DNA of 64,000 bases from Odontesthes bonariensis. Lineage: Eukaryota; Chordata; Actinopteri; Atheriniformes; Atherinopsidae. A program made the translations under genes and the position numbers. Of the stretch, positions 12,301-23,849 are shown one piece after another. Numbering within the stretch: position 1 is the first letter of the stretch; each line of letters begins with the position of its first letter. The notes under the pieces were generated by a model. That model saw only the letters and a list, made by a program, of their open reading frames with translations. It was not told the origin of the DNA and made no database searches. The stretch covers positions 13,786,436 to 13,850,435 of the forward strand of contig NC_134506.1 in assembly GCF_027942865.1 (NCBI RefSeq), written 5' to 3'.

Positions 12301-13692
12301 GTTGAATCCCTAATTCCGGAGGTTCACATATTTTGTCAATGAGATATGCATTTGTGGACTATTTTCCTCAATAAATAAATAGCCAAGTATGCTACTTTTG
12401 TCTAATTTGTTTCTCTGGATTTTACATCTACTTTTCGGTTTTGTGTAATATACAATGGCGCTTTTGCGGCAGAATGGCAGAACATTACAAATGGTAAGAA
12501 AATAAGATGAACACTTACAGATCAACATTTTTCTGCTGCACAGCAGCAATCTTCTTGCTTGGTGCTAAACCCCTCATCTTTCCCTCAACATAGTGATCCC
12601 TGGGGAAGGAAAATGTGAGTGGGGATTAAGGAAATAATCAACATACATTGACCGACCACATGCTATACCATCAGACTATGTTTGAACACACAAAGGGACA
12701 AATGTCCATTTAAAGCTCAAAATCTAGGGCAGGTGTGTACTAATTGGGCATTATTGTTCTAATGTCGGAACAAAACAAAGTTATTTTCATGTGTCAGCTG
12801 AAAAGGGAAACTTACTGATTGGCCTTTTGAAGCTCTCTTTGTTTTGCGAGGTTGCTGTCCACATACTTGAGAACTCTGCTTTCAGGAACCCATTCATCCC
12901 AGCTGCAAAAGGAAAACAAGTAAGACCTTGAAACACCATCACAATGCTTTCATTCAGATCACAAACACACACACACACAAAAAAACACGAGACGTGAACA
13001 GAGAAATCCAGACAGAACAAATTGACAAATCTGAGCTTCTCACTTTTTGTTCCATCCGCTGTAGTGAATGAAGTATTTAATCTGCTTTTCCTTTATGTTG
13101 ATCTTGACACACTGTAAAACAAGAAAGCACATGGGTCTCCTCAGTCGGTTGCACACTTTTTCTTTCTAGCTAATAAACTATCAAAAACAGACACAAACAC
13201 AGGGAACATTCCTGACACAAACCTTTGCTTCATAGAGCAGTGGCCCATGAAAGCACAGGACTCTTTCACCTGTGAAGAGGGAAGACTAATGTGAGAAAAA
13301 TTACTGAAATACTAGCTGTTATAGGACTATCATACATTTTGAACCAATATAATGTGCACACCAACAATTATTTATTCTGGCTAAGCTAGCCAACAGTTAG
13401 CCGGGCGTTAACCTCTGCTGCTCAGCTAGCTTAATTTAACACGCTTAAAACTAAAGTTACGACTTTTTAAAAGACACTTTAATCAACATCTAGCATAACT
13501 GATCTAAAATAAAGCCCCCCCTCCCCTCCGCCACTCCCTGGAGATCGTAATTGTCGGGCCACAGCAACAGCAGCAGCATAAACAAAAACAACAACAAACC
13601 CGCCCCCTTTCAGAGGTTAACGGCCATCATTCGCGTTATTTTCAGTACCAACCTTCTTGAAATTTAGGTTTAGGGTCCTGTTTTGGCGCCAT
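2304..13692 (-). CDS. morf4l1: MORF4L1 / MRG15 chromodomain protein, complete, 12 coding exons
   Basis: Nuclear chromatin reader that, as known for the family, binds methylated H3K36 and is a shared subunit of NuA4/TIP60 acetyltransferase and Sin3-type deacetylase complexes. Coding exons in transcription order: 13653-13692, 13223-13269, 13044-13111, 12816-12902, 12519-12599, 10536-10561, 9927-10015, 9289-9390, 7436-7524, 6464-6636, 3299-3383, 2304-2388. Every intron is GT-AG, phases join cleanly, and the lengths sum to 972 nt, i.e. 323 residues plus stop, equal to the usual short vertebrate isoform. The chromodomain spans about residues 12-62 and keeps the aromatic cage (Y26, Y46, W49, W53). 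A basic NLS-like stretch RKKRARV lies at 134-140. The MRG domain runs from about 150 to the end, finishing with PPEYHRKAV. The start [11 protein letters not shown] matches the family N-terminus. UTR limits are not resolved. The identification is from recognised family sequence; no database search was run. Confidence 0.97.
4815..5000. repeat. Teleost interspersed repeat fragment
   Basis: Contains degenerate forms of a very common fish repeat (…CAGGGTCAACAGAGACAAAC…, …GGTCAATTTAGAATCAC…, …GAGAACATGCAAAATCTGCAC…). It lies in the morf4l1 intron between 3383 and 6464. An overlapping 202-residue minus-strand reading frame is an accident of this repeat. Confidence 0.55.
5405..5450. repeat. Short common teleost repeat motif
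   Basis: Carries the phrase CATTTAGCAGACGCTTTTAT and then CCAAAGCGACTTACAA, which recurs widely in fish genomes as part of a dispersed repeat. Intronic in morf4l1. A more degenerate relative occurs near 18615-18670. Confidence 0.5.
6325..6382. repeat. (TG)n microsatellite
   Basis: About 29 uninterrupted TG units in the morf4l1 intron, roughly 80 bp beyond the donor of exon 10 (low end 6464). On the transcribed minus strand it is a CA repeat, which can bind splicing regulators such as hnRNP L. Confidence 0.95.
8130..8520 (+). mobile_element. Degenerate L2-like LINE fragment
   Basis: Plus-strand translation with frame breaks resembles the C-terminal end of fish L2-type LINE ORFs: a WLPLTDRQIDF…KILLL-like part, a LNGL.P…LSDLL-like part and a LRS…GF…[18 protein letters not shown] end. 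It contains four AACCT units at 8261-8280. It sits in the morf4l1 intron between 7524 and 9289. Confidence 0.5.
10880..11678 (-). mobile_element. hAT transposon with BED-finger transposase remnant
   Basis: A 799-bp element with TIRs TAGGGCTGTCAAA / TTTGACAGCCCTA and near-perfect 8-bp target duplications TACCAGAC (10872-10879) and CACCAGAC (11679-11686), diagnostic of hAT. The minus strand encodes a transposase N-terminus starting at about 11462 ([16 protein letters not shown]…[11 protein letters not shown]). After a frame change comes a BED zinc finger: VCKLCKLQL…[15 protein letters not shown], i.e. C-x2-C then H-x4-H. The catalytic and dimerisation parts are deleted, so it is non-autonomous. 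It lies in the 2-kb morf4l1 intron between exons 5 and 6, in the same orientation as the gene. Confidence 0.88.
12816..13692 (-). CDS. morf4l1: morf4l1 exons 1-4: chromodomain segment
   Basis: These four exons (13653-13692, 13223-13269, 13044-13111, 12816-12902) encode residues 1 to about 80. The segments [36 protein letters not shown] and [14 protein letters not shown] form the MRG15 chromodomain. The four aromatic positions that cage methyl-lysine are all present. The introns here are short (about 110-380 nt), unlike the repeat-filled introns further downstream. Confidence 0.95.
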
Positions 13693-13870
13693 TCACAGAA
13701 TCAACTGATCTGATCTCTGAATGATCAAAGTCGTGCATTGCCAGAGCCCATTTCTTCCAGGAACAGACACCTCCGACATTGGAGCCAAAGCGAGGGAGAA
13801 GCCGAGAGTGGCCTGGCTGCTGAGGGTCACATGACCACCGTGTGGCGTCAGAGCTGTGGTGCGTTCATAG
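13693..13870 (-). promoter_or_regulatory. morf4l1: Probable morf4l1 promoter with palindromic E-box
   Basis: The DNA just upstream of the morf4l1 start codon should hold its core promoter. It contains the 12-bp perfect palindrome GGTCACATGACC at 13825-13836, whose core TCACATGA fits the extended E-box bound by USF/MITF/TFE-type factors. A GGCGTCA CRE-like half-site lies nearby, and no TATA box is obvious. The transcription start is not visible from sequence alone, so the limits given are approximate. Confidence 0.4.
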
Positions 13871-14264
13871 AGCATCCCAAAAATCGGGGAAAAGATTGAT
13901 TTGATACATATTAAGAGAGGAAAGTGAGACAATTTGATATTGTATTGAAAAATATTAGCCAGTCTTGAATTGTATGGCAGCAACACGGGGCAACAAAAGG
14001 ATCAGAAGGTTGTGCAAAAGGAAACAGCATGAGGAACATGTTGCAACTAATTATGTTAACTGGGAACAGCTCAGTAATATGATTAAGTATAAAATAAGCA
14101 CCTTAGAGAGTCTCACAGACATACAGCTATAGGTAGATGTTCAGTAATCTTGGCGGTGTCCAAGATTTCAAAAGAGAAGTTGAATTCTACTACCAAAGAA
14201 GAAGCATGTTATCAGGGCTCAGGTCAAAATCCTGCATCTCTGGTGGTATAGGGGTGTATTTGTT

Positions 14265-15150
14265 GGGGTTTGGTGGTGGTGAGAAGAGGAGCCAAATGCA
14301 GACAGCCAACTGGAGGCTCAAGGAAGCTTAACAGGAGAGTTATTGAAAACTGGAACCAAAAACGCAGCAGAGCCAGAAAACCACATAGCCTACTGTAAAA
14401 ACATAAACTAAATTACATAACATGCCAGATGGCAACAGACAAGCAATGAACCAAACTAAAGAGAAAAACCATGAGGTCACCAAAGGCAAGAATCTGACCG
14501 ACCATGACTGAGATTAACCAAGGGGAATATCTACAAATAATATGAATAATAACAATATAATAATATTAATAATATAGCAATAACAATATTCGTATGTATA
14601 AAATTTCGTGTGAATAATATTTGTGTGTATAACGTTTTCTGTGAATGCATGTATGCATGACAATAAATCTGATCTTAATATATTTCTTTCATAGGCACTT
14701 TTCAGGACACACAAGGTCACCGTACAAAAGACAAGATAAAAAGAATCCACTAAGAGTAAAAAATAACAATCTAAATAGTTACATAATAATAAATAATAAC
14801 ATAATAGAATGATAGAATGATAAAACAGCAATGAAGTGCTGATATTGAGGTCATTCCAGTCCCACGTTTAAGGGGAATATACTGAAGGGAACAAATGTGG
14901 AAGTGATTGCAGCTTTGGCTGGTTGAGTGGAGATAGGTGTGCAGTGGAGCTGAGAACCAGAACAGGGGAACTGAGGATAACTCGGAGTAATGACCAGAAC
15001 AGAACTTTAGAACGCAATACAAAGTACACACTCCAACAAAATACCAAATAAGAGTAAACCAAAGAACTAAGAAATAATTCAACCAAAGAAAAGACCAGAA
15101 ACTCGAAGAACAAGAAAATCAAAACATACACAAAAAATATGGATCATGAC
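14265..15150. repeat. Interspersed repeat host copy, interrupted by a LINE
   Basis: The two halves, about 14265-14530 and 14881-15150, read as one dispersed repeat (…GAGCCAAATGCAGACAGCCA… to …ATGGATCATGACAGT) once the LINE insertion at 14531-14869 is removed. I cannot name the family; the style fits fish DNA-transposon or LTR-like repeats. Confidence 0.35.
14520..14880 (-). mobile_element. 5'-truncated LINE 3' end with 11-bp target-site duplication
   Basis: Flanked by the perfect direct repeat AAGGGGAATAT (14520-14530 and 14870-14880). The minus strand reads TTGTACGGTGACCTTGTGTG and TCCTGAAAAGTGCCTATGAA, followed by an AT-rich tail. That is the 3' UTR signature common to fish L2/CR1-type LINEs. 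It is a short, 5'-truncated retrotransposition product. Confidence 0.75.
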
Positions 15151-15625
15151 AGTAGTACTGTCTATGGAAGAGGCATCTTCCACATCTGGAAAGGCGCCAT
15201 CAATGCTGGAGGGCAGAAGCAAGTTTTATAGCGACATGTACTTCTAGCCAGATGACTTTTTCAGGAAGGACTTACGTATTTCAGTGAGACAACGACACGA
15301 ATTTGTAGCAGAAGAGCTCAAATGCTGGATTGGGCTAAATGTCCTCTCCCAAAGGTCCAACAACTGGGGTTTTCTGCTCCCACATGTTAACAGACTGTCT
15401 TTTAAAGAAGAGGGGATGCTACACAATGGTAAACATGGCCCTGCCCCTATTTTTTTTGACACGGTACTGGTGTTAAATTCAACATGAGCAAATATTCGAC
15501 ATTTGATGTGTTTTCTATCTGCTATTGAGAGGCAAATGTTGGTTTGTGAAGTTTGCAAATCAATGCACTCTGTTGTTATTTCCATTTTACAAAGCTTTTT
15601 TGGAATTGTGGTTGTGTCAAATTGT
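15150..15625 (+). mobile_element. Tc1/mariner transposase relic A
   Basis: Plus-strand sequence resembles the 3' half of a fish Tc1-like element: GRGIFHIWKGAINAGGQKQV, a LFQEGLTYFS-type segment, then KRRGDATQW followed by the end-region phrase TTTTTGGAATTGTGGTTGTG. It has frameshifts and an internal deletion of the central DDE part. A 151-residue minus-strand frame over it is spurious. Confidence 0.65.
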
Positions 15626-17199
15626 GGAACATCTCTATCAAAGATGATGTCTGGTTTAAAAGAAAAAAAAGATGATGCAGAAGAACTCCACAGCAACACT
15701 TAATCACCTCATAAGTTTGGCATCATTGACAAGATTATTGCAAACCATTTCATGCACTTACTTCTTTTTAAGGCAGTTACACTCATTTTGTCTGACTTCA
15801 CTGAAAGAAATCAACGTGAAAGGTGGCGAAAAATGTGGTGAGAATGCTGTTAAATGAGATTTTATCTGTAAAGTAAGTAGCTAAAACTGACTCAATTGCC
15901 AGCTTCACTGTTAATCTCATGTTATTAATCTTACTAATAATCATTCCTTCCTCTGCATTAATTATGGCTGTTTGAGCACAGAAATAAGTGACGGAAAAAT
16001 TACGCTGTGAGTTTTCAAAAGTCAAAACAGCCTCTTAGTTGCATTATACATAGCTGAGCTGATGTTGCGCAACACCACAATGAAAAATGACACTCTTGTG
16101 GGGTCACCACAACATGGCTTCTCATCCTTTTCTGTCCAGCAAGAAGATTCTCATGAACTCTGAACTATCAAGTGAGTTGGATCTTCAAGAAGTCTTAAAG
16201 ACCTCCAAATTGATCCAATGTTCATTCATCGTTATATCCGCTGCATGTCAGCGAAGCAAACACAATATACGGTTTCAAACCAGGATTTTGGAATTTCTGC
16301 ATTGCTGATTGACTGTGAAACCAACATAAAAGTGCTAATGTAACACTCTTAACAATCTCTGTAACAAACTTTTGAAATTGCAAACTGTGTCGTCAAAATG
16401 ACGAAGTACTGGTAAAAAAACATACAGGTTACAGATTTATGTGAAAGTCACAGAGTAAAACCCTCTGAGTCCCTACCAGCTGCAGCTGTTTGCTAACATC
16501 CCCAGAGGAACAGACATAGAAAGTGAAATGAAACACCCTTCCAAGACGGATAAACATCTTTCAGCTCTTCAAATAGTGTTTATCCGTTGCAGGGGAATTT
16601 AAGCGAGCTGAAATAGAAAATGCGAACTTTATAGAATCCCATCCTGTAGGGGTTATAGATGAGAGACCGCGTGAGAAACAGCAAGAAGAAATTATATGCT
16701 GTTAAGGGAAGTGGAAAGAAAAATCTTAAAGAGGTTTCTGGAACTGATACATTTTCAGATTAAACAGAAGCTAGGCTCCTTTGCCTTTATTAATGACTTT
16801 ATATTACATTTGTTTTATTGCATCTACAATCTTTTTAACTTCTGCATAAGAGGGTTGGTACATATATCTAGAAATCTATCTCTATATACATATACATGGT
16901 AGTTAAAGTAATTGAGTAAGTAAATAGAAAAGCATCCCTCAGGGCCTCAACATATTCCACCTATACAATCTTTTTCTCCAAAGTGAAACTGATCCTGCCA
17001 ACGGATGCTTTGAAATTCAGGAGCAGACGTTGTTCTCCGATGCAATAATTATATACAGTACTGCACGAAGATTTTAACCCAGCCCTTGTTTTAATATGTA
17101 TTTTTACATATTGGAAGGAAAACAGGAAATAGGTGCAGGGATTAATTAAAGTGTGCAAACATATATGGAAATAGAGGAGCTCCTCTTTGGATGTTGGCT

Positions 17200-18000
17200 T
17201 CCTTTTTCCCCATCCTCTGTCAAGATGACATCAATCCTGTGTCAAGGCTTCAATAATATGTGGGTCCACTCTGCGACTGGTGGCGTTTTTCTGTCCAAGA
17301 ATGCTTTTACTGAGTGTTTGAGATAATTGTCATGCTGAAAACTGAAACTGCTGCCAATCAGATGCTTTTCAGATGATAGTGGTGAATAATAATCTGATAG
17401 TGGTTTTCTTTGTTAGTGAATCCATAATTTTCAACAATATCTCCAGCATGACCGGCTGAAATGCAGGTTGTACCACTCTTTCCCCCTCCATACATACTGA
17501 TGACAATTTGAACGAAAAATTTCAAATTCAGATTCATCCCTCCGTAAGACCTGTTGCCACTGATTTTCAGTCCACTTCTTGTGTCATTTGCACACCTCAG
17601 CCTTTCCTCCCTGTTTCCCTTCCTTAATGGCTTCTTTACAGCCACCCTTCCATGGAGACCTTCTCAGATCAGATCTTCTGATCAGGCTTCAGTGAACAGT
17701 AGATGGATCAACTGAAGGTCCAGATGCATCTCTCAGGTCCTGTCTCAGGTCTTTGCTGGATTTTTTTCCCTCTTTCTTGCAGATACTGCTCATCTGCCAC
17801 CTCTTTTGTCTTCCATGTGTCTTGTTTCCACAAATCTTTAAAGGACACACTGCACACCTGGCTGAGCTATGCTTAGTTTTTTTCAGCTAATAGCTCTTGG
17901 AGAATCACCTTGTCGCAGCAAAAATAATATTTTCTGTCAAACTGTGTTATCTTTGGTATTTTTCATAGATGCAACTGAAGAAATGGGAACAAATGATGTG
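17200..18000 (-). mobile_element. Tc1/mariner transposase relic B
   Basis: Minus-strand translation gives KSGTTCISAGHAGDIVENYG, then FQHDN…KHSVKAFLDRKTPPVAEW, which holds the D-N-x-x-K-H signature of Tc1 DDE transposases, and upstream a basic KKPLRKGNREERLRCANDTR block. Several stops and shifts are present. The ends are not resolved. Confidence 0.6.
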
Positions 18001-18599
18001 TCTTTGTGGCAGGCAAAGAGGTAACAAAGAGCCTAAAGATACAGTTTAAAACTGTTCTTTTATAAGTTGTCTGTTAGTGACCCAAAACTGGTTGATCCCT
18101 GTAGTTAGTTAGCTTTTATATGCTTAACTGATTTGTAGGCCATCATTTTGTGGTTCAAACAACAATGACATTCCTCTGAAAATGGTTAAATACAAGGACT
18201 GGAGGGAATAATGAGTGAAAAAGCAGCAAATGTCCAAAGAAAAACTGTAAGAGACATTCAGAAAGGCTGAAGAACTACTGTTCAAGACCATTTGAAAGAT
18301 TACAAGAAGGTCTTGGGGCTGCACGTGGTGTGGTGGTTTACCCTTTGTGAAATGAGTAAATGTATATTTGAGATATCTGTACCTTACTCTCTGTTGTTGT
18401 GGTCATTATGTTTGCTCTCAGACCTTTTTAGAATCAGGCTTAGTGTTGATTAAATCCATATAAAATGCTGCAAAAGATAGCTATGATATCTCAAGCTGAA
18501 GTCATATTTCAACTTATTTTCTTAACAGAGAAAATGGGAAAAACACATTAGAAATGGGTTTTATGAGCAGAAAAACGTGCGTTTGTGTTAAATTCCTTT

Positions 18600-19560
18600 G
18601 AGCAAATTACATGTATATTTAGCCACTTGGCTCACACTTTTATCCAGAACAGGAAAAGAAGTGCAAAGTGAGAGCTGGTTAGGGTGTTAGGAGCTGAGGT
18701 GTTTTTGGAGGAGATGAGTTTTCAAAAGATTCTTCAAGGCAGAGTGTGATACTCTGGCACCACCAGACACAGTTCATTAAATGAGCGCAGTGGTTGAGGA
18801 GGAGCATAAGCCTTTGTGATTGAGTTTAGATAGCTGGCTGCAAACCCAGAGCTCACTGGAGGCAGCATTCGTGACCTGAATTTGATTTGCGCAGCCATGC
18901 AAAGTCCAGTGAGTAACAAAGTGACATGTTTGTTCTGAATGTTTGAACAAAAGACTTATTATTGAGTTCTGGGCCATCTGTAGGGGTTTCATTGTGCATG
19001 CTAGAAGACCAGCTAGAAGAGCTCAGAGTCGAGGTAACCATGCCCTTTACCGGGAGTTGGGTGGTAAACTGAGTGAAATATGAACTCATTGTTTCTTACG
19101 TTGTAAAACAACATAACTGAGAGACAGACCCAACATGATAAAAGAATAACTGCACCCAGCTTTTGGGGAAAGACGATTATATTGACATTGTGATCGATGG
19201 ACTAGTTGGTTGGGATAAGCAGATGGGTGGATATGTCAGAGAGACAAGCTGAGACTCCGGTTGAGATCATGGCGTCATCTGTCAGGAATGACAGCTCAAA
19301 TTTAAAGCTATGCTAGCAGATCGCAGGAGCCAGACGAGCGCCTTGAGGGACGACGAGTCAAAGTTGACAATTTCCTTGCAATGATACACTGACAGAACAC
19401 ACGATGAGGTAGAATTCAAACCAAGATGACTTTGTCCATCTTGGAGAGTGTGGATAGCTGGAAATTGTGGTGTTCTGAGTCAAAAGCTGCTGTTAGGCGT
19501 TGCAAGACGAAAACTGAGGACTGAGCAGCAACTCAAACTGCTTTTAGCACCTCTGTCACA
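18600..19560. repeat. Probable degenerate interspersed repeat
   Basis: Phrases such as GGAGGAGATGAGTTTTCAAA and GCCAGACGAGCGCCTTGAGG resemble a dispersed fish repeat seen in many genomes, but I could not define its ends, orientation or family. Confidence 0.25.
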
Positions 19561-20929
19561 AACTGTGTTTCCATTTAATCATAACACAAATTAGATTCAA
19601 ACTTTTAGAATTTTGCTTAATAGAAATGTGCATCAGTCTCAGAAATACTAGGCTACACATGGCTGCAATAAACTGAGTCATGCAGATAACTTTGAGGGAG
19701 AAGATGCACAAAAGTAGCCATCTTTACCAAATATAAGAAAAAAAAGAAGAGAGGTCTTAAGGAATTTCTTTCAGTTGAGTAAATTGGGATTGTTTGTTCA
19801 TGTTGCCAGTGTATATAGGCCATTTCTAATCTCTGAGGTAGAAACATTTGATCACTCCTGTGATCAGTCATGTGAAAAGCATGTGTACAAAAACCCAGTT
19901 CGTACTCTCCCCTCCTGGCCCAACCTCTCTGTTTTACAATCTTGGAAGGATAGCTGCCCCTTTTTGTTTGGGAATGAAGGAGTATTGGTCATCTACCCAC
20001 GGACTTGATGGCCACTACTCTTTAATCCCCAAAAGAAAAGAAGCACCTCTACAAAATGGACAGGCAGGGTCAAGGGGAGCAACTGGGAATGGATCTGAGT
20101 CCCAACAGGTAATCCAATGGGTCCTGGTTAAAATGAACAGAAAAAACCTTAAAAACCTATTAAATGTATGTTTTTTTTTCAGCAGTCCGTCCTTAAAGAC
20201 AGACTGATGTGGGTGAGAGCAAATATCATTTATATTTAAAGAAGAAAACAGGCATCAAACGCATGCTGTGCCATGAGGTAGAAGTTTATTTTAAGCTTCT
20301 GAGGTGGATGTTGAAGGGGAGCAGTTTGAATAAATGTGTCACGCTGTGATTCTTTTCCCATCAGCCTCCAGCGTGCCTATATCTGTCTAAACTTGATTGC
20401 TGACAGGGGTCTAGGAGCCAGACCAATCAAGCTTTCTTTAAACACTCTGGTCTAAAATCCACTCACTGTTAGAGCGTAAACTCTGCTCATGTGTTGGGGT
20501 ACACCTCCAGTTTACTGCCTGGATTACTTCTCCCTGCATTTCAACCTGCCCAGCTGCAGCCTTGGTCTCAGGCTACCAGCTGCAGGTCCAGACCTCAGTT
20601 TTCTGTTTGTCAGCCAAGTTCCGCTTGAGCCTTTTCCCCAGCCCATGTTATCCTCAGTTTTCTTGGATTTCTTTGAACATTCTGTGAATCTGTCTGAAAA
20701 TGTGTCCTTTTTGCACTCTTATAGTCACAAGATAAAGATGTTGACTTTGAAAAGTAATTCATATTGCAATAGAATAAATAAAAAAAGATTTTTATACATT
20801 CTTTTTATAGTTCTTCCTTAGCATTGTATAAACATTATACAAGGGGGAGAACAAATAAAAAACAAAGAAAAAAAGAACATGCTGGATCACCATGCTTCTA
20901 CAGTTTGATCCTTTTTAAAGTCAATGGGA

Positions 20930-21400
20930 TGGTCCTTGTCCTGTCGTTTTTATGTATTCGGTCCATTTCTCCCATTTCCGGCAGCATTGATCCTCTTGAA
21001 TCCTTATTTTATAAGTCAGTTGTTCCATAACATGTATTTCGTCCATAGTTTTCATCCAATCTTCCTGTGATGGTGGGTTTTCTTGTACCATCACAGGAAT
21101 TTTCTTGTAATTGCCTTTTTACAGGCTGCTAACATAATTTTCAATATGTATTCATCATCTTTCAACACAACATTTCCCGTAATGACGCCAAAATATAATA
21201 ATGTACAAGACTTGGATACACCATAACCCAAAATTCTCCCTATAACTAAATGTACATCTTCCCAAAATTTTGCGATCTTAGGACAGAGCCAGAACACATG
21301 TGAAGGGTTCACATTTACATCTCCAACATGGCTGTGGTCAGGAAGTATGTTTATTCCTAATTTTGGGTGTTATAAAAAAATCTAATTCAATTTTTCCAGC
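20930..21400 (-). mobile_element. L1-like LINE ORF2 C-terminal fragment
   Basis: Minus-strand frame (21091-21312) reads NPSHVFWLCPKIAKFWEDVH and later LAACKKAITRKFL. This is the zinc-knuckle-like end and tail of fish L1/Tx1-type ORF2 proteins (HxFWxCP…FW…AR.AITR). It is truncated at both ends. Confidence 0.6.
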
Positions 21401-22909
21401 AATGTAGTCTCCAAACACGTGGTGATGTTCATTCATTATCAGATATGTTCACACCCAGCTCTTTCTGCTACTTCAGTTGTCGTTGGTTTTTAAGCTTTTT
21501 AACAACATGGCTGAGCCTTGAGTCAGGTTTTAGCAGATGCACTGAATTTCTCAGGTGTTTCTTTTTTAAAACACTAATTACTAGGGAGACACATTGAAAG
21601 ACAACAGAATTTTAAAAATGTTTTCATACACTTGTCTGAAATTACTTCTTTCTAACATCAACAATGGCCCCCAGACCCTACTACATTATTTTTCAGAATC
21701 TTTAACCCTAGCTAAACAGTTTTTCCATCTATAGAAAAGTTTAAACTTAACACAGCAGATATAACACAAGGGGTGTTTCTTACATTCTTACAGTCTGCTT
21801 ACAGATTTGAGAGCCGTTCTACTTATGTGTCTCCAGCTGTAGGGAAGTGATTGATGTTGATTAAAAGTCAGTTTCAACAGTTATGATTGCAGCTCTTAAA
21901 AAGTTTCTTTAGCTTTGATTCCCTCGGGTCCGCAGTAAGCAGCCACACAATTTCAGTGTACTGCGAGCTGGTCTGATCGGTGCTTTTAATAACTGTGTTT
22001 TTATCCAAATGTCAGCGTCCTCCGACGGCCAGGAGCTGACCTTTAGGGAAACTGCAGCACCTCATCATGATTAAAGCACCTGCAAAGACTGGAAATACTT
22101 TTCAAAATGTCAAAACATTCTACTTTTTAATGCTTGGAGGGAAATAGAAAGAGAATAATCTCAGCTTCTCCTGCTTTATAATCTCAACTTTATCACCTTG
22201 AGGTATTTATGTTGGTCTCAGATGCAGGCAGGGGAAGAATAATTCACTCAAGAGTCAACATCAAAACTAACGCCTTTAATACACTATCACAGGTGAAAAG
22301 TTAACATTTTTATCTTCAGTAAAACTAAATGAGCATCAATTGACCTACTTTGAACTATCTGATATGTAAATGAGGGCGCTCAGTCCAGCAGTCCCCAAAG
22401 GATCCCAAGATGATGAATGGAGGAGAAAAGTGGGGGAAATAATAAATGAAATGAACATTAAATGAACATAAAATAATGTATCTAATCAATCAAACTGTGA
22501 AGAAAAAGGGAAATAAATCTAAGGTTACAGTTTGGACAGGAGTCAAAACAAACAAGTCATTTCTTTGTAGCACATGTGAAACGTTTTGAGACCCTTTTCT
22601 ACATTTTGTTATGTTTCAGACTCATATTTTAAAAAGATTACATTCATTTGAATGTATTTATTTTCAACAGTCTATTCACAGTTCTCCACAATTACACAAA
22701 CTCAACAGCTTTGTTTAGTCGTCAGGAAAAAAAAGGACATATTCAAACATATTCTTACAGCCCGACTCAAGAACAAGACAATTTAAAGTGTTTAACAGAG
22801 AACAAAATGTGCAATAAATCAAACAAAATATGCAGTAAAAAGTTAAGAGAAAAAATCAGACTCATTGCCAGTTAATCAAATGAAATGGCCAATATGAAAA
22901 TTTTGCGAT

Positions 22910-23275
22910 TTGATTAAAAAGAGGCATGAGTTATTGAAGACCTGCAGCTCTCTGGGAGTTTGCTCCACAGATGTGTTGCATTAAAAACTGAAAGCAGCTT
23001 CTCTATGTTTAGTTCTAACTCTGGGGACTGAAAGAAGAGCTGTTCCGGATGACCTAAGATGCCTGAAAGGTTCATAAAATACCAGACGTTCTGAAGTGTA
23101 TTTTGGCCTTAAACCATTTAAAACTTCAAAAACCAACAGCAATATTTTAAAATGAACTCTTTGATGGACAGGAAGCCGATATAGAGACCTCAGGACTGGG
23201 GTGATATGATCCACTTTTCTGGTGTCAGTGAGGACTCGAGGTGCAGCGTTCTGATCCATCTTTCAGGCAGACCAG
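22910..23275 (-). mobile_element. L2-like LINE reverse transcriptase C-terminal fragment
   Basis: Minus-strand frame (22981-23259) reads MDQNAAPRVLTDTRKVDHIT, PVLRSLYRLPVHQRVHFKIL and LRSSGTALLSVPRVRTKHRE. It matches the conserved end of fish L2-clade ORFs (NAAARVLT…WLPV..RI.FKILLL…VPR). A stop follows REAAFSF where the family normally continues. Confidence 0.7.
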
Positions 23276-23849
23276 TAAATACACTGTTAGAGTAACCGAG
23301 TGAAGATAAATGCATAGGCCAGCTTCTCTAAACCACACTGAGACCCTAATCCTTTAATCTTTGAAATATTCTTGAGGTTGGTATGCTCACCGTAACTCAT
23401 TCGGTGTATCCTAATTCTATCTAGATACTTCTACAAGTTGACTTGAGTTCAACTGTGCCGGGATGAATTTACTGAACATAATTAAGAAAGCACACAGCTG
23501 TCTTTAAAGCTCTCATGTGTGACGGTGTATTTAAAAAAGAAAATCAAGAAAATATGACGAGAGAAGTGTCTGAAGACCTGCAAGACATAACTGCGAAGCA
23601 TACAAGAGCATTGAAAGGACCTGAACGCCCACAAGCTTGAATTGGTTTCAAATGGAAGAAGATTGAGTACAACAGTCTTTGTTTAGCTGCACAGCCGAAC
23701 TGACTTCTGAGGGATGAAGGCAACAGATAATGGCAACCATCCCTGCAGTCAGACATGGTCTGTATGGCATGGCTAACGGTCACATTCGATCAAAGAGTGA
23801 CTTTACATTATAGGAGAGCTGACATGAACACTTTTCTCATTGTAGGATT

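Noticed and set aside
15244-15699. 151-residue minus-strand reading frame
   Set aside because: Antisense to a Tc1/mariner relic.
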